Shown: positions 38,933-48,643, numbered from the stretch's first letter. The stretch is 64,000 bases of DNA from Natronomonas gomsonensis (GCF_013391635.1 NZ_JACAWU010000002.1:992001-1056000); one strand, 5' to 3'. Made by a program: numbers and translations. Notes: generated by a model not told the origin, from the letters alone.

Positions 38933-39463
38933 TCACACCGGCGTGTCGACTTCCGACTCGAAGTTCCGCTGTTCGCGGTACTGTTCGACGAACGCCTCGA
39001 CGTCGAACTCCAGCATCTGTTCTTCGAACGCCGAAGCGGTGTCGCTGTCGCCGTGGCTGGCGGCGTGATCCATCAACTCCACGAGCAGCTCGACGACGGT
39101 CTCGTGGAGCCGTCGGGAGTCGAAATCGGTCACCCACACGAGGGCGTAGCCGACGGAGCCGTCTTCGCTCACGTCGGCGACGGCGACCTCGTCGGGGAAC
39201 TCCTCTAGAACGATACCCATCACGTGGGCGATGCCGAATTCGGGGAACTCGTCGGCGGTTTCGATGGTCTCGCGCAACACCTCGGCGATGGATTCGGGGA
39301 CGAACCGGGAGACGGGGTGGACGTCGACGACGACGGCGTGGTGCTCGCCGCAGTCACAGCAAACGTCGCGCATCCCCATGTCGATGTCCCGAGCGTGAAC
39401 CGTCTCGCCACACGCCAACTCGAGTGTGCCCGGGTCGTCGCCCGGAACGCGCGGTTCTGCCAT
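38933..39463 (-). CDS. Conserved haloarchaeal protein (DUF5815-like)
   Basis: 176 residues. An N-terminal Cys-rich stretch (ELACGETVHARD, then DVCCDCGEHHAVVVDVHP) may bind zinc. The remainder is helical and acidic. I recall similar haloarchaeal proteins as DUF5815, unchecked; no function is known to me. It stands alone on the minus strand. Confidence 0.65.
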   Translation of the reverse strand: MAEPRVPGDDPGTLELACGETVHARDIDMGMRDVCCDCGEHHAVVVDVHPVSRFVPESIAEVLRETIETADEFPEFGIAHVMGIVLEEFPDEVAVADVSEDGSVGYALVWVTDFDSRRLHETVVELLVELMDHAASHGDSDTASAFEEQMLEFDVEAFVEQYREQRNFESEVDTPV

Positions 39464-39517
39464 TGGTCACTCTCGGTCGCCTGCGGGGTTAAAAACAGCG
39501 TTCCGCGACGGTCGGAC

Positions 39518-39820
39518 TCACGGCTCGTCGTCGTCGGGCTCGTCCACCTCCTCGTCCTCGTCGCTCTCAGACGATGGCTCCTCCGAGTCAGCGTCTTCGT
39601 GGTCCCCTTCGTGGTCCCCTTCCGCGTCGTCTTCTCTCCCCTCCGTCTCGGAGCTCTCATCGACTGCGTGCCGCTCGACTTCGACCTCGACTTCGATTTC
39701 CACGCCGTCGGCCTCCAGTTCCGCCTCGGCCTCGGTGGCGTCGCCGACCTCGATTTCGAGTTCGTCTTCGTCGACCGCTACCTCGACCTCCACGTCGACT
39801 TCGATATCCGGGTCGCTCAT
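39518..39820 (-). CDS. Extremely acidic low-complexity protein
   Basis: 100 residues, of which roughly half are Asp or Glu, with a Val/Ile-Glu alternation at the start (IEVDVEVEVAVDEDELEIEV) that suggests a beta strand-forming acidic repeat. No basic or aromatic core, no TM segment. It may be a short acidic tail-like protein or a salt-adapted adaptor; it also could be an overlooked artefact of biased sequence, though codon third-position GC bias agrees with a real gene. Confidence 0.45.
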   Translation of the reverse strand: MSDPDIEVDVEVEVAVDEDELEIEVGDATEAEAELEADGVEIEVEVEVERHAVDESSETEGREDDAEGDHEGDHEDADSEEPSSESDEDEEVDEPDDDEP

Positions 39821-39862
39821 GGTGAGGGATACGATCCGCAGCGAGAAATAATCCAGTGGCCG

Positions 39863-40723
39863 TTACTCCGGGATGTCCTCCGGCCCGAGCGCCGCGTCGT
39901 AGGGATCGGCGTCCTCGTCGTCGGGCTCCGTCTCGTCCGCTTCGAGTTGGACGTAGCCGCGCGTGACGACTGCGGCGCCGAAGGCCAAGATGACCCCGCC
40001 GATGGCAGCGGTAATCACTGCACTAGCGATTGGCGAAACGAGGCTCAGAACCGACCCGACCAGTTCGTCGATGAGCGAGACGACGACGACGAGCAATCCG
40101 AGAGCGAACACCTCGATGCGGTGGCCCTTCGTCAGCCGCCACGATTCGGCCATCGCCTCGACGAAGTTCTCGTTCTCGATGGCGATTCGCTGGCGCATGA
40201 AGAGGAACACGACCGCGAAGAATATCCCCGGCAACAGGAGGAACACCGACCCGACGATGATGAGCCCCCAGACGACGATACTGCCGATAAAGCCGTTGAG
40301 CGTCGCGAGCAGGATGTTCTCGGTGAGGCGCTCACTGGCGACTGCTTCGGAGTCGGCGGCAGCGAACGTCCGCACGGCGACGATGGAGACCGTTTCCGAA
40401 ACCAGCGAGAGCGCGAGGAGGGCGCCCGCTGCGACGCCCGCGGGAAGTCCCAACGCGAGCGGTGAGGACTCCCGAGCCGCCTCCACCTGTGTCTGCAGGT
40501 CCGAAATCAGCGTCTCGTACTCCTGTTGGCTGACGTTGAGTTCCTCCGGCGACAGCCCTTGGAACGATTCGAGCATCGTTTCGAGTAAACCGACCGATAG
40601 CGTCTGTGCGAAAACGCCGAAGAGGAGGGTGACCACCGCGAAGGCCGCCGCCAACAGCAGGCCGTTCTTGGCGAACGTTCTGGAGGTACCGTCGCTGAAC
40701 GCCTCGCCGATGTCGAGACTCAT
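39863..40723 (-). CDS. Integral membrane protein with six TM segments, unknown
   Basis: 286 residues from the ATG at 40723. About six hydrophobic segments (LLLAAAFAVVTLLFGVF, AGVAAGALLALSLVSETVSI, NGFIGSIVVWGLIIVGSVFLLLPGIFFAVVFLFM and others), with a Gln/Glu-rich external or cytoplasmic loop near residues 50-95. The C-terminal tail is acidic. The layout resembles glycerophosphodiester phosphodiesterase membrane-domain-like proteins, but this is weak. Precedes the DUF7124-like gene in the opposite order on the same strand. Confidence 0.7.
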   Translation of the reverse strand: MSLDIGEAFSDGTSRTFAKNGLLLAAAFAVVTLLFGVFAQTLSVGLLETMLESFQGLSPEELNVSQQEYETLISDLQTQVEAARESSPLALGLPAGVAAGALLALSLVSETVSIVAVRTFAAADSEAVASERLTENILLATLNGFIGSIVVWGLIIVGSVFLLLPGIFFAVVFLFMRQRIAIENENFVEAMAESWRLTKGHRIEVFALGLLVVVVSLIDELVGSVLSLVSPIASAVITAAIGGVILAFGAAVVTRGYVQLEADETEPDDEDADPYDAALGPEDIPE

Positions 40724-40767
40724 AGACGAGTGGGCGCCCGCGGGCCTCTTAAGCGTGGCCGAAACCG

Positions 40768-41184
40768 TTAGGGCCAGTCGTCGCGTTCCTCGCCGTCCTC
40801 GTCGCCTGATTCGTCTTCGGGGTCGCCGAGGTCCCACTCGGCGGCCTCGGCAGCCTGTTCGACCGGGAGGAACTCCCAGTCGACCGACTCCGCGAGGGCG
40901 GCATCGTCGTCGTCGACGCCGATGAAGACGTGTCGGTCGGTGTCGAACTGTTTCTTGACGTTTTCGAGGCTCTCCTCGCGGCCCCGGGGTCCGGAGAAGA
41001 AGTCCTGTCTGATGCGGTTCTTCCGCGTGAAGTTCGTCACGACGTACGTCGGCTTATCGGAGACGACACCGACGTACTCACTCCACGTGCGAGCGTCGGA
41101 GAACACCTCTTCGGGCCGTGCAAGCCGCTTGAGCGCCTCCAGCTCGAACGCGAGTGTCATGTCCGTAGAGCCGCCGCCATCCAT
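40768..41184 (-). CDS. Conserved haloarchaeal protein (DUF7124-like)
   Basis: 138 residues (130 if read from the second Met at 41160). The segment WSEYVGVVSDKPTYVVTNF, then RQDFFSGPRG and ENVKKQFDTDRHVFIGVDD, has the look of a Rossmann-like or nucleotide-binding small domain, followed by an acidic disordered tail. I remember close relatives across haloarchaea named DUF7124, unchecked. Function unknown. Confidence 0.65.
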   Translation of the reverse strand: MDGGGSTDMTLAFELEALKRLARPEEVFSDARTWSEYVGVVSDKPTYVVTNFTRKNRIRQDFFSGPRGREESLENVKKQFDTDRHVFIGVDDDDAALAESVDWEFLPVEQAAEAAEWDLGDPEDESGDEDGEERDDWP

Positions 41185-41285
41185 ACGCGAGTGGGGGAGG
41201 CCACCGGAGAAAACACTTTGGATACGGGGAGGCGGCCCCGCCTTCGACCCGGACAGTTATCGGCGCCCACGTCGACGGAGCGGGT

Positions 41286-41816
41286 ATGGGTTCCGTCCGT
41301 CCGGGTCCGCTCACGGAGTGGAACCGAGTTCCCGCACTCGCCGTCGTCTTCGGCATCGCCTCGGTGCCGTGGACTTACGGCTTCGTCGTGGGGCTCGAAA
41401 TACCGCTGTGGCCGTCGTTCATCGCGTCGGCAACGTTCTTCGCGGTTGGAAGCGGCTTCGACGCGCTCGTCCGGGGGTACGCGAGCAATCTCGCCGGCAT
41501 CCTCTACGCTGCCGCCACACTCGCAATCGTCGACGGCCTCTTCGGAGGTGGCGTCCTCGCGCTCAGCCTCGTCGTCGGCGGGTTCATGTTCCTGGCTAGT
41601 CTGCACGAAACCGTCCCGCTGTTGTCGTTTACCCCGGGTGCGTTCTTCGGATACGCGACGATGTTCAGCGTCGAAGCCGCTGAAGCGACGGCCTTCGGCG
41701 TCACCGGCCTCCCCGGTGAGACGCTAGCTGCCGTGGTGTCGATGCTGTTCGGCGCCGTCATCGGCCTCGGCGCGGACGAACTGTCCTCGCGGCTCACCCC
41801 CGACCAGAACCTTTAG
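41286..41816 (+). CDS. DUF1097-family membrane protein
   Basis: 176 residues with about five TM segments (VPALAVVFGIASVPWTYGFVVGL, FIASATFFAVGSGFDALV and so on). The length and pattern match DUF1097 membrane proteins, whose function is unknown. It precedes the SLC13 transporter gene on the same strand by 25 nt, so the two are likely cotranscribed. Confidence 0.65.
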   Translation: MGSVRPGPLTEWNRVPALAVVFGIASVPWTYGFVVGLEIPLWPSFIASATFFAVGSGFDALVRGYASNLAGILYAAATLAIVDGLFGGGVLALSLVVGGFMFLASLHETVPLLSFTPGAFFGYATMFSVEAAEATAFGVTGLPGETLAAVVSMLFGAVIGLGADELSSRLTPDQNL

Positions 41817-41841
41817 GCGGCGGTCAGGTGAATCCGCGAGC

Positions 41842-43692
41842 GTGTTTCCCCTCCTCGCCGGCACCGGGCTGACGACGGAGATGCTCGTCGTCTTCGCGGT
41901 CATCCTCGTCGCGTTGGCCCTCTTCGTCGCCGAGCCGGTTCCCATCGACATCACGGCCATCGGCGTTCTGGTCTCGCTGGTCGTTCTGGAGCCCTGGACC
42001 GGCGTCACGCCCGCAGACGGCGTCTCCGGCTTTGCCTCCTCGGCGACGGTGACGGTGCTCGCGATGTTCGTTCTCTCGGAGGGTATCCGACGGACCGGCG
42101 TCGTCAACATCATCGGTCGGGAAATCGCCGAGCGGTTCGGCGAGAGTCCCTTCGGGCAACTGGCGGCAGTGCTGGGTCTCGCCGGCGGCAGCGCCGGGTT
42201 CATCAACAACACCCCGGTCGTCGCGGTGATGATTCCGATGGTGACCGAACTGTCGGACCGAACCGGCATCTCGCCGTCGAAGTTGCTCATCCCCGTCTCC
42301 TTCGCGTCGATGATGGGCGGCATGCTGACGCTCATCGGTACGTCGACGAACATCCTCGCCTCCGACGTCTACGACCGCATCGGCGGCGCCGCGACCGAAC
42401 CGTTCTCGATGTTCGAGTTCACGGCGCTGGGGCTCTTGGTCCTCGTCTCGGGGACGCTGTATCTGCTGGCGTTCGGGCCGCGACTCCTCCCTGAGCGCAT
42501 CAAGGCCCGGACCGAGCTCACCGACGAGTTCGAGATGAAGCAGTACCTCACCGAAGTCGTCGTCCGGGAGGACTCGCCGATGGTTGGTCGCTCGGTCGAC
42601 GAGTCGCTGTCGGACATCGACGTCGACGCCGACATCGTCCAACTCATTCGCGACCGGAAGTCGTTCAACGAACCGCTGTCCCGAAAAGTCGTCCGGGAGG
42701 GCGACATTCTCGTGTTGCGCGTCGACCGCGAGAGTCTGGTCGGTTTGATGGACGCCGAGGGACTGGATTTCGCCCCCGACGTGGACGCGACCGACGAACT
42801 CCTCGAAGGTGAGGAGAGCGATATTCGCGAGGAGGGCGAACAGCGCCTCGTCGAAATCGTCCTCACGCCTGATACCAACCTTCTCGGAGAGACCCTGGAG
42901 ACGCTGAACTTCCGGCAGCGCTACGACGCGACCGTCCTCGCGATTCGCCGCGGCGGCGAAATCATCCACCAGCGGATGGACAAACGCCGCCTCCGTGCCG
43001 GTGACACGCTGTTGATACAGGCCACCGAGGACACGGTCAACCGGTTCGGCCGTGACCGGAACTTCGTCGTCGCCCAGGAACTCACCCGGCCGTACTTCCG
43101 GTCGGAACGGATTCCAGTCGCCGTCGGCATCGTCGCCGGCGTCGTCGCCCTCGCGGCCCTCGACATCCTCCCCATCATGATATCGGCACTCGGTGGCATC
43201 CTCGGAATGGTCGTCACCGGTTGTGTCAAGCCCAACGAGGTGTACGACGCCGTCGACTGGAACGTCATCTTCCTGTTGGCGGGCCTCATCCCGCTGGGCG
43301 TGGCGATGGAGGAGTCGGGGGCGGCCGCGTGGCTCGCCGACCTCGTCGTCGGCAGTAGCGCCGGGTTGGGAATGGTCGCCTTACTCGCCGTCTTCTATCT
43401 GTTCACCGCACTCGTCACGAACGTCATCAGCAACAACGCCAGCGTCGTGTTGATGGTGCCGGTCGCATACGACGCCGCTATTCAGTTGGGTGCCGACCCC
43501 TTCGCGTTCGTGCTGGCGGTCACCTTCGCCGCCTCGACGGCGATGCTGACGCCAATCGGCTATCAGACGAACCTGATGGTGTACGGTCCCGGCGGCTACA
43601 AGTTCACCGACTTCGCGCGCGTCGGCGCGCCGCTGCAGTTGCTCCTCACCGCCGTGACGACGCTAGGAATCGTCTGGCTGTACGGCGTTTGA
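41842..43692 (+). CDS. SLC13/DASS-type transporter with two RCK-C (TrkA-C) domains
   Basis: 616 residues from a GTG at 41842. About ten TM segments in two halves frame a large cytosolic insert near residues 230-400 with two TrkA-C (RCK_C) domains (VREDSPMVGRSV and LTPDTNLLGETL). The membrane part has the SLC13 pattern, including NNTPVVAVMIPMV and SNNASVVLMVPVAYD repeats. Likely a Na+-coupled carboxylate, sulfate or phosphate symporter whose RCK domains sense a ligand. The substrate is not clear. Its stop is 9 nt from the stop of the convergent histidine kinase gene. Confidence 0.88.
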   Translation: MFPLLAGTGLTTEMLVVFAVILVALALFVAEPVPIDITAIGVLVSLVVLEPWTGVTPADGVSGFASSATVTVLAMFVLSEGIRRTGVVNIIGREIAERFGESPFGQLAAVLGLAGGSAGFINNTPVVAVMIPMVTELSDRTGISPSKLLIPVSFASMMGGMLTLIGTSTNILASDVYDRIGGAATEPFSMFEFTALGLLVLVSGTLYLLAFGPRLLPERIKARTELTDEFEMKQYLTEVVVREDSPMVGRSVDESLSDIDVDADIVQLIRDRKSFNEPLSRKVVREGDILVLRVDRESLVGLMDAEGLDFAPDVDATDELLEGEESDIREEGEQRLVEIVLTPDTNLLGETLETLNFRQRYDATVLAIRRGGEIIHQRMDKRRLRAGDTLLIQATEDTVNRFGRDRNFVVAQELTRPYFRSERIPVAVGIVAGVVALAALDILPIMISALGGILGMVVTGCVKPNEVYDAVDWNVIFLLAGLIPLGVAMEESGAAAWLADLVVGSSAGLGMVALLAVFYLFTALVTNVISNNASVVLMVPVAYDAAIQLGADPFAFVLAVTFAASTAMLTPIGYQTNLMVYGPGGYKFTDFARVGAPLQLLLTAVTTLGIVWLYGV

Positions 43693-43701
43693 ACGCCGGT
43701 C

Positions 43702-44691
43702 TCACGCCGATTCGAGGTCGAATTCGACTCGGAGGCCAGCACCGGGACGTTCCGAGAGGACAACCGTCCAGCCGTGGAACTCCGCGACGCTTCGGACGAT
43801 GTAGAGTCCGAGTCCGGTCCCGTCGTCCGACCCGCTTACGCCCGGTTGGAGGGCTTCGGCGCGGTCCACCGACGATAGTCCTGGACCGTCGTCCTCGACA
43901 GCGAACCCCGTCGGCGTCTCGACGATGGCGACGGTGACGCCGTGGGGGCCGTGTTCGATACAGTTTCGGAAGAGGTTCTCGAAGACTCGCTGCAGTTGTG
44001 CGGGGTCGGCCGCGACCGAGCCGTCCGTTCGAACGTCTAGCGTTCCGGTCCCGCTGACGACGGCCTGCCACGCCCGTTCGGCGACCTCCGGCAGCGACAC
44101 CTCGACGAGTTCGGAGCGGGGGATGCCATCACGTGCCGTCGTTCGGATGTCCGCGATGATGGCGTCGATGCGGTCGAGTGCGCCCTCGACACTTTCCAGC
44201 GTCGCCGGGTCGCCGCCGGTCCGATACAGTTCGAGATTCCCCCGCGCGACCGCCAGTGGGTTCCGGAGGTCGTGTGCCAACACGTCGGCGAACTCCGAGA
44301 GCCGTTCGTTGCGCGTCGCCAACAGCCACTCCTGGTCGCGGCGGTCGGTCACGTCGCGTGCGACCCCGGAGAACCCGATTACGTCCTCGCCATCGAGTAG
44401 TTTCCGTCCGGTGAGTTCGAACCGGACGAGTCCTTCGCTCGTTTCGGCACGCGCCTCGACGACGGTGACGCCGGTTTCGAACACCTCGGCGACGGCGTCG
44501 TTGACGGCCGGGCGGTCGGCCTCGATGAAAAATGCCGCCGGCAGCATCCCTTCGAGTTCGGCGTCGGAGAGACCGAACAGTTCGTTCAGACGGCGGTTCC
44601 AGTGAACCAACCGCCCGTTGGCGTCGTACACGTAGAAGATATCGCCGAGGGCATCCAGCGACCGTTCGAGTAGTGAACACTCCCCATCCAT
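43702..44691 (-). CDS. PAS-domain sensor histidine kinase
   Basis: 329 residues. A PAS sensor (about 1-115: FYVYDANGRLVHWNRRL, GFSGVARDVTDRR) is followed by a HisKA domain with the phospho-accepting His in DVLAHDLRNPLAVARG, and an HATPase domain with N box ENLFRNCIEHG, G1 DDGPGLS and G2 GTGLGLYIV. No TM segment, so a soluble cytosolic sensor. No response regulator gene lies next to it. Such soluble PAS kinases are abundant in haloarchaea and often act on regulators elsewhere. Confidence 0.92.
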   Translation of the reverse strand: MDGECSLLERSLDALGDIFYVYDANGRLVHWNRRLNELFGLSDAELEGMLPAAFFIEADRPAVNDAVAEVFETGVTVVEARAETSEGLVRFELTGRKLLDGEDVIGFSGVARDVTDRRDQEWLLATRNERLSEFADVLAHDLRNPLAVARGNLELYRTGGDPATLESVEGALDRIDAIIADIRTTARDGIPRSELVEVSLPEVAERAWQAVVSGTGTLDVRTDGSVAADPAQLQRVFENLFRNCIEHGPHGVTVAIVETPTGFAVEDDGPGLSSVDRAEALQPGVSGSDDGTGLGLYIVRSVAEFHGWTVVLSERPGAGLRVEFDLESA

Positions 44692-44768
44692 CCGAGTATC
44701 CTCGGTAGAGAGGTGGCTCCGTTACATAAATCGAACTGCAGAATCGACGCCAGATTCTTCGTCGGGAG

Positions 44769-46013
44769 TTACTCTGCCGTGGCGGGTTCCTCGAAGGCCT
44801 CGACATCGATCTGCTCTTCGAGCAGGAGGTCTTCCTTGCCGGAGACGTCGATCTGTTCGCGAGCCAGTCGCTTCAGGCCGGACTGCGGTGCGAGGTCGCC
44901 GATGAGGACGCCGCCGATGACGCGACCGTCCTTGAGCGCGACGCGGCGCCACGTTCCCTCGTCGTACTTCTTTTCGACGGAATCGTCGCCGAGCGTCGGA
45001 TGGCCGAAGGAGAGGAAGGGAAAACCGAAGTGCGTGATGGAGTACGAGGAGACCCACTCGAAGGTCTCTTCGGGTCCGTCGGCGGCCATGTTCGCGCCGG
45101 CGATAGAACCCTGCTCTTTGGCCGATCCCCACGCGCCGTTCTGTGCGCGCTCGCCCAGAATCACGTCGTGGAACTGCGTGATGTCGCCGGCGGCGTAGAC
45201 GTCTTCGACGTTGGTCTGCATGTGTTCGTCGACGACGATGCCGTTGTCCGTCTCGATGCCGCTGCCGCGGAGGAATTCGGTGTTGAAGTTCAGGCCGATG
45301 GCGACGCCGGCGAACTCCGCCTCGAAGCGGTCGCCGTTGGGGTCGACCGCAGCCGTGACGTGGCCCTCGTCGTCGGTCTCGAAGTGGTCGACGCCCGAAT
45401 CGAAGACGGGCGTGACGCCGACATCGCGCAGCGCCTCGTGGATGATTTCGGCGCCCTCCTCGCTCAGCGCGTAGCGCCACCACGCGTTCCCACGCATCAG
45501 GTAGTGTGCGTCGATACCCTGTGCGCCGCAGATGGCTGCGAGGTCGATACCGAGCAGGCCCGCGCCGACGACGACGCCCTTGTCGGCCCGTTCGGCGTTC
45601 TCTTTGATTGCGCGGGCGTCCTCGAACGTCCAGAAGTGGTGGACGCCCTCGGCGTCGCTGTTGTCGACTGGGAGCTGTGTCGGCGTCCCGCCGGTGGCGA
45701 CGAGCAGTTTGTCGTACTCGTAGACGTCGCCCTCGTGGGTGTGTACCGCCTTGTCGTCGGTGTCGACGGACGTGACGACGGTGTTCAACTCGAGATCGAT
45801 GTCGCGTTCCTCGTACCAATCGGGGTCGTGAATCGAGACGGGCGCGGCGGGCAGTTTGCCCTTCGCGAACTCCTTTATCAGAATCCGATTGTAGAGAGCT
45901 TCCCCTTCCTCCGTGATGACGGTGATATCGGCATCCGGGTCGGCCTCGCGAATCGTCTCCGCGGCGGACGAGCCGGCGATGCCGTCACCGATAATGACGT
46001 GCGACGCACACAT
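44769..46013 (-). CDS. FAD-dependent pyridine-nucleotide oxidoreductase
   Basis: 414 residues from the ATG at 46013, giving MCASHVIIGDGIAGSSAAE with the FAD-binding GxGxxG-like motif at once; a longer frame exists. A second Rossmann motif (VVVGAGLLGIDLAA) binds NAD(P)H, and the FAD C-terminal motif DVYAAGDI is present. The architecture is that of rubredoxin-NAD reductase or the NirB N-terminal half. An electron donor to an unknown acceptor. It has a TATA-like leaderless position upstream. Confidence 0.85.
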   Translation of the reverse strand: MCASHVIIGDGIAGSSAAETIREADPDADITVITEEGEALYNRILIKEFAKGKLPAAPVSIHDPDWYEERDIDLELNTVVTSVDTDDKAVHTHEGDVYEYDKLLVATGGTPTQLPVDNSDAEGVHHFWTFEDARAIKENAERADKGVVVGAGLLGIDLAAICGAQGIDAHYLMRGNAWWRYALSEEGAEIIHEALRDVGVTPVFDSGVDHFETDDEGHVTAAVDPNGDRFEAEFAGVAIGLNFNTEFLRGSGIETDNGIVVDEHMQTNVEDVYAAGDITQFHDVILGERAQNGAWGSAKEQGSIAGANMAADGPEETFEWVSSYSITHFGFPFLSFGHPTLGDDSVEKKYDEGTWRRVALKDGRVIGGVLIGDLAPQSGLKRLAREQIDVSGKEDLLLEEQIDVEAFEEPATAE

Positions 46014-46233
46014 ACCACCGGGTAGAGGGCCGGGCTTAATGTGAATTGCTATGTCGCGGTCCTTCACGTCTCGCCGGGGCGAAGTCGGTCGTTCGGGTTC
46101 GATTCGGAACGCTGTAAACGAAACGAGAATCCGACGTTATCGCTGTACACGACCGAGAGCAGATCGTTACCGCTCGAAGCCGACGGCTGCCGCGTTCCGG
46201 GGGTTGAAGAACGACGAACACCAACCGAGGCGT

Positions 46234-46830
46234 ATGAAACTGTATCAGAACCCGCGACACTGGGCGTCGATGAAGGCGTTGACGACCCCGGGGGTTCGTA
46301 ACGTCGCCAACTACGCGCTCGTGAAGATGCACACGAAAATCTTCCTCGGAAAAGCCGACGAAGAGCGCCACGAGGAGCGACGTGACCACCTCGATGACTT
46401 CTTCGATGCGACGATGGACGCCTACGTCGCCGCGCTACAGGAGGGCTACAGCGAGGCCGAAGCCCGCGAAATCACGCACATTCAGGCGAACTTCGACTTC
46501 TTCAACCACGGCTGGACGGAGATGATGGAGATTCCCGGCGACGAACTACAGCCGCACTACCGTCGCTACGAGGCGTTCTTCGTCGCCCACGACATCACCA
46601 TCGACGACCCCCTCGGAGAGTTCGCACCCGACGACGGCGTTGCCGAGGCGCCGAAGACGCTGGAAAAACTCGAAGAGCCGGAGTACGAGAACGCTGTCGC
46701 CGGATTCGACGACGACGTGTACGTCGAGACCGCCGACGGCGAGACGGTGGTCGGTGGCGACACCGAGGAGCCTGACGTGAGCGTCACCGACGCCCCCGGC
46801 GTCTCCGACGAGGACGCGAAGGCCGACTGA
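46234..46830 (+). CDS. Conserved haloarchaeal protein (DUF6149-like)
   Basis: 198 residues from the ATG at 46234, starting MKLYQNPRHW. Helical, with a motif THIQANFDFFNHGWTEMMEIP. I remember it as DUF6149, unchecked, with no known function. The last 55 residues are an acidic, low-complexity tail. Divergent from the FAD oxidoreductase gene. Confidence 0.65.
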   Translation: MKLYQNPRHWASMKALTTPGVRNVANYALVKMHTKIFLGKADEERHEERRDHLDDFFDATMDAYVAALQEGYSEAEAREITHIQANFDFFNHGWTEMMEIPGDELQPHYRRYEAFFVAHDITIDDPLGEFAPDDGVAEAPKTLEKLEEPEYENAVAGFDDDVYVETADGETVVGGDTEEPDVSVTDAPGVSDEDAKAD

Positions 46831-46874
46831 GTCGACGCCGACTATGGCTCCAGGGCTCTGTTAGAACCGATTCA

Positions 46875-47207
46875 TCACCGATGTACTAGTCCCTGTATCC
46901 GGCTTCGGACGTCATCAGCGGACTCATACGTTTGGTCGTCGATCGGGGCCAGCACTTCATCGAGGGATTTCTGTCCGTCCTGCGTTTCGATCTCGTAGTC
47001 GCCAAAGGCCTCGATCAATTCTTCCGTCGTGGTTGGATACTCCTGGTTTTGGAGTGCTTCATCGAGGTCACCAAGTTCCTGTCCAGGATCGTCCTGAATC
47101 GGTTCGGCTTCATCGCCGCGGTCACGTGCTTCCTCTAGCTCACGCTCTCGCTGACGTCGCTCTTCATCATCGGCTTGGTCGTCTCGGCCCTGTTTGTCAT
47201 CTGCCAT
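46875..47207 (-). CDS. Small charged haloarchaeal protein (DUF5789-like)
   Basis: 110 residues from the ATG at 47207, whose AT-rich CATTATCC element about 25-30 nt upstream suggests a leaderless start. The first half is a Glu/Arg-rich helix (EERRQRERELEEARDRG), the second half a small domain (EYPTTTEELIEAFGDYEIET). I recall DUF5789 for similar proteins, unchecked. Lower GC than its neighbours. The frame extends another 600 nt upstream, but this part lies antisense to the next gene and is rejected. Confidence 0.6.
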   Translation of the reverse strand: MADDKQGRDDQADDEERRQRERELEEARDRGDEAEPIQDDPGQELGDLDEALQNQEYPTTTEELIEAFGDYEIETQDGQKSLDEVLAPIDDQTYESADDVRSRIQGLVHR

Positions 47208-47341
47208 CCGTGTAAATAGGGAATCGATTCGGATAATGGTTTGGTCGCCAATCGGGCTGACCGATTCGAACACACATCGCACCCCCTGTATTGACCGCAG
47301 GTGGATCAGAGAGTGTCCGCTACTGAAGAGTTCGACGGAGT

Positions 47342-48643
47342 CTACTCCAGTATCGCGTCGGCGGCCGCATACCCCGCTTCTATCGCGCCGTCGAGGCTCC
47401 GTTCTGGGTACTGTGCCCGCGAGGCCATCCCCGCGTAGTAGACGCCCGGCACGGCGTCGCCGAGGTCGTAGGGGACGACCATATCGAGATACCCTCGCTC
47501 GTAAATGGGCGCCGTCCGTGGATTGCGCGCGGTCCGTATCCAGTTGACCGACTCGCGGTCGAAGTCGGGAAACAGCGATTCGATACCGTCGAGCCATGCT
47601 TCTTCGACACCGGCGTCGTCCATCTGCCACAGTTCTTCTTCGGGGCTTTGGATGTAGCTGACCGCATACAGCAGGTGTTCGCCGCCGTAGCGTTCGGGCG
47701 GCACGAAGTTCGTGTGCTCGATGAGCGCGCCGAAGGGGACCTCCTCGGCGATGTTCAGCCAGTAGGTGTCGGTCAGCGGCTCGTCGACGCTGATGACCGA
47801 ACACACCGTCCCCTGGAAGTCGATGTCACATTCGTAGCCGGTGAGGTCCTCCAGGACGTTCGGCATCGCCGCGACGACGGCGTCGTCGACGGTGTGTGTC
47901 GTCACGCCGTCGGCCGTCTCGACGGTCATCGAGGAAACGTCGTCCGCAACGTCGAGGTCGGTCACGCGTGCGCCCGTCGTGATGTTCTCGCGGCCGACCG
48001 CCTCGATGAGTGCATCGAGCAAGGTGCCGAACCCACCGTCGAAGTAGCCCAGCACCTCCCCTTTCAGGATGTCGCGTTCGCCGCGGAATTTGATGCGGCC
48101 GAGCAGCCACGCGGCGCTGACCTCTTCCCAGCGGTCGCCGAACTTCGCCCGCAACAGCGGCAGGAAGAAGTGCTCGAAACAGCCCCGAGAGGTGTGTTCG
48201 AGGATGAACTCCTTCACCGGCACGTCCTCGAAATCTTCGAGTCGCTCGTAGCTGTCGAAAGAGGGGACGCCGCCGCGGACATCGATGTCCAACACGAGCA
48301 TGCCGAGGCGGAACTTGTCGTACAGCGAGAGATGCGGGTAGGCGAGTATCTCCCAGGGTTTGTTCATGGGGTGGACGACGCCGTCGACGTAGTAGGCGTC
48401 GGAGCCGTAGCGCCACTCCAGTCGGTCGTCGACGCCCAACTCCGCGGCGAGTTCGACGATGGTCTCCTCGGACTTCGAGAGGTGGTGATAGAAGGCCTCG
48501 ATGCGGTCGCCGCTCGTCTCGTAGGTGGCGGCGAGGCCGCCGACGCCGTCGGCGGCTTCGAAGACGTGTGCTTCCCGGCCCGCTTGCTGGAGGCGGTAGG
48601 CGGCAGCGAGGCCCGCGAGCCCGCCGCCGACGATACCAATCAT
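47342..48643 (-). CDS. NAD(P)/FAD-dependent oxidoreductase (amine oxidase/phytoene desaturase-like)
   Basis: 433 residues. The N-terminal FAD motif GIVGGGLAGLAAAYRL, then VFEAADGVGGLAATYE, and the C-terminal SRAQYPERSLDGAIEAGYAAA motif place it in the flavin monooxygenase/amine-oxidase family that includes protoporphyrinogen oxidase and carotenoid desaturases. No TM segments. It may act in carotenoid, sterol-like or polysaccharide (UDP-galactopyranose mutase-like) metabolism; the substrate is unknown. Divergent from homoserine kinase. Confidence 0.85.
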   Translation of the reverse strand: MIGIVGGGLAGLAAAYRLQQAGREAHVFEAADGVGGLAATYETSGDRIEAFYHHLSKSEETIVELAAELGVDDRLEWRYGSDAYYVDGVVHPMNKPWEILAYPHLSLYDKFRLGMLVLDIDVRGGVPSFDSYERLEDFEDVPVKEFILEHTSRGCFEHFFLPLLRAKFGDRWEEVSAAWLLGRIKFRGERDILKGEVLGYFDGGFGTLLDALIEAVGRENITTGARVTDLDVADDVSSMTVETADGVTTHTVDDAVVAAMPNVLEDLTGYECDIDFQGTVCSVISVDEPLTDTYWLNIAEEVPFGALIEHTNFVPPERYGGEHLLYAVSYIQSPEEELWQMDDAGVEEAWLDGIESLFPDFDRESVNWIRTARNPRTAPIYERGYLDMVVPYDLGDAVPGVYYAGMASRAQYPERSLDGAIEAGYAAADAILE

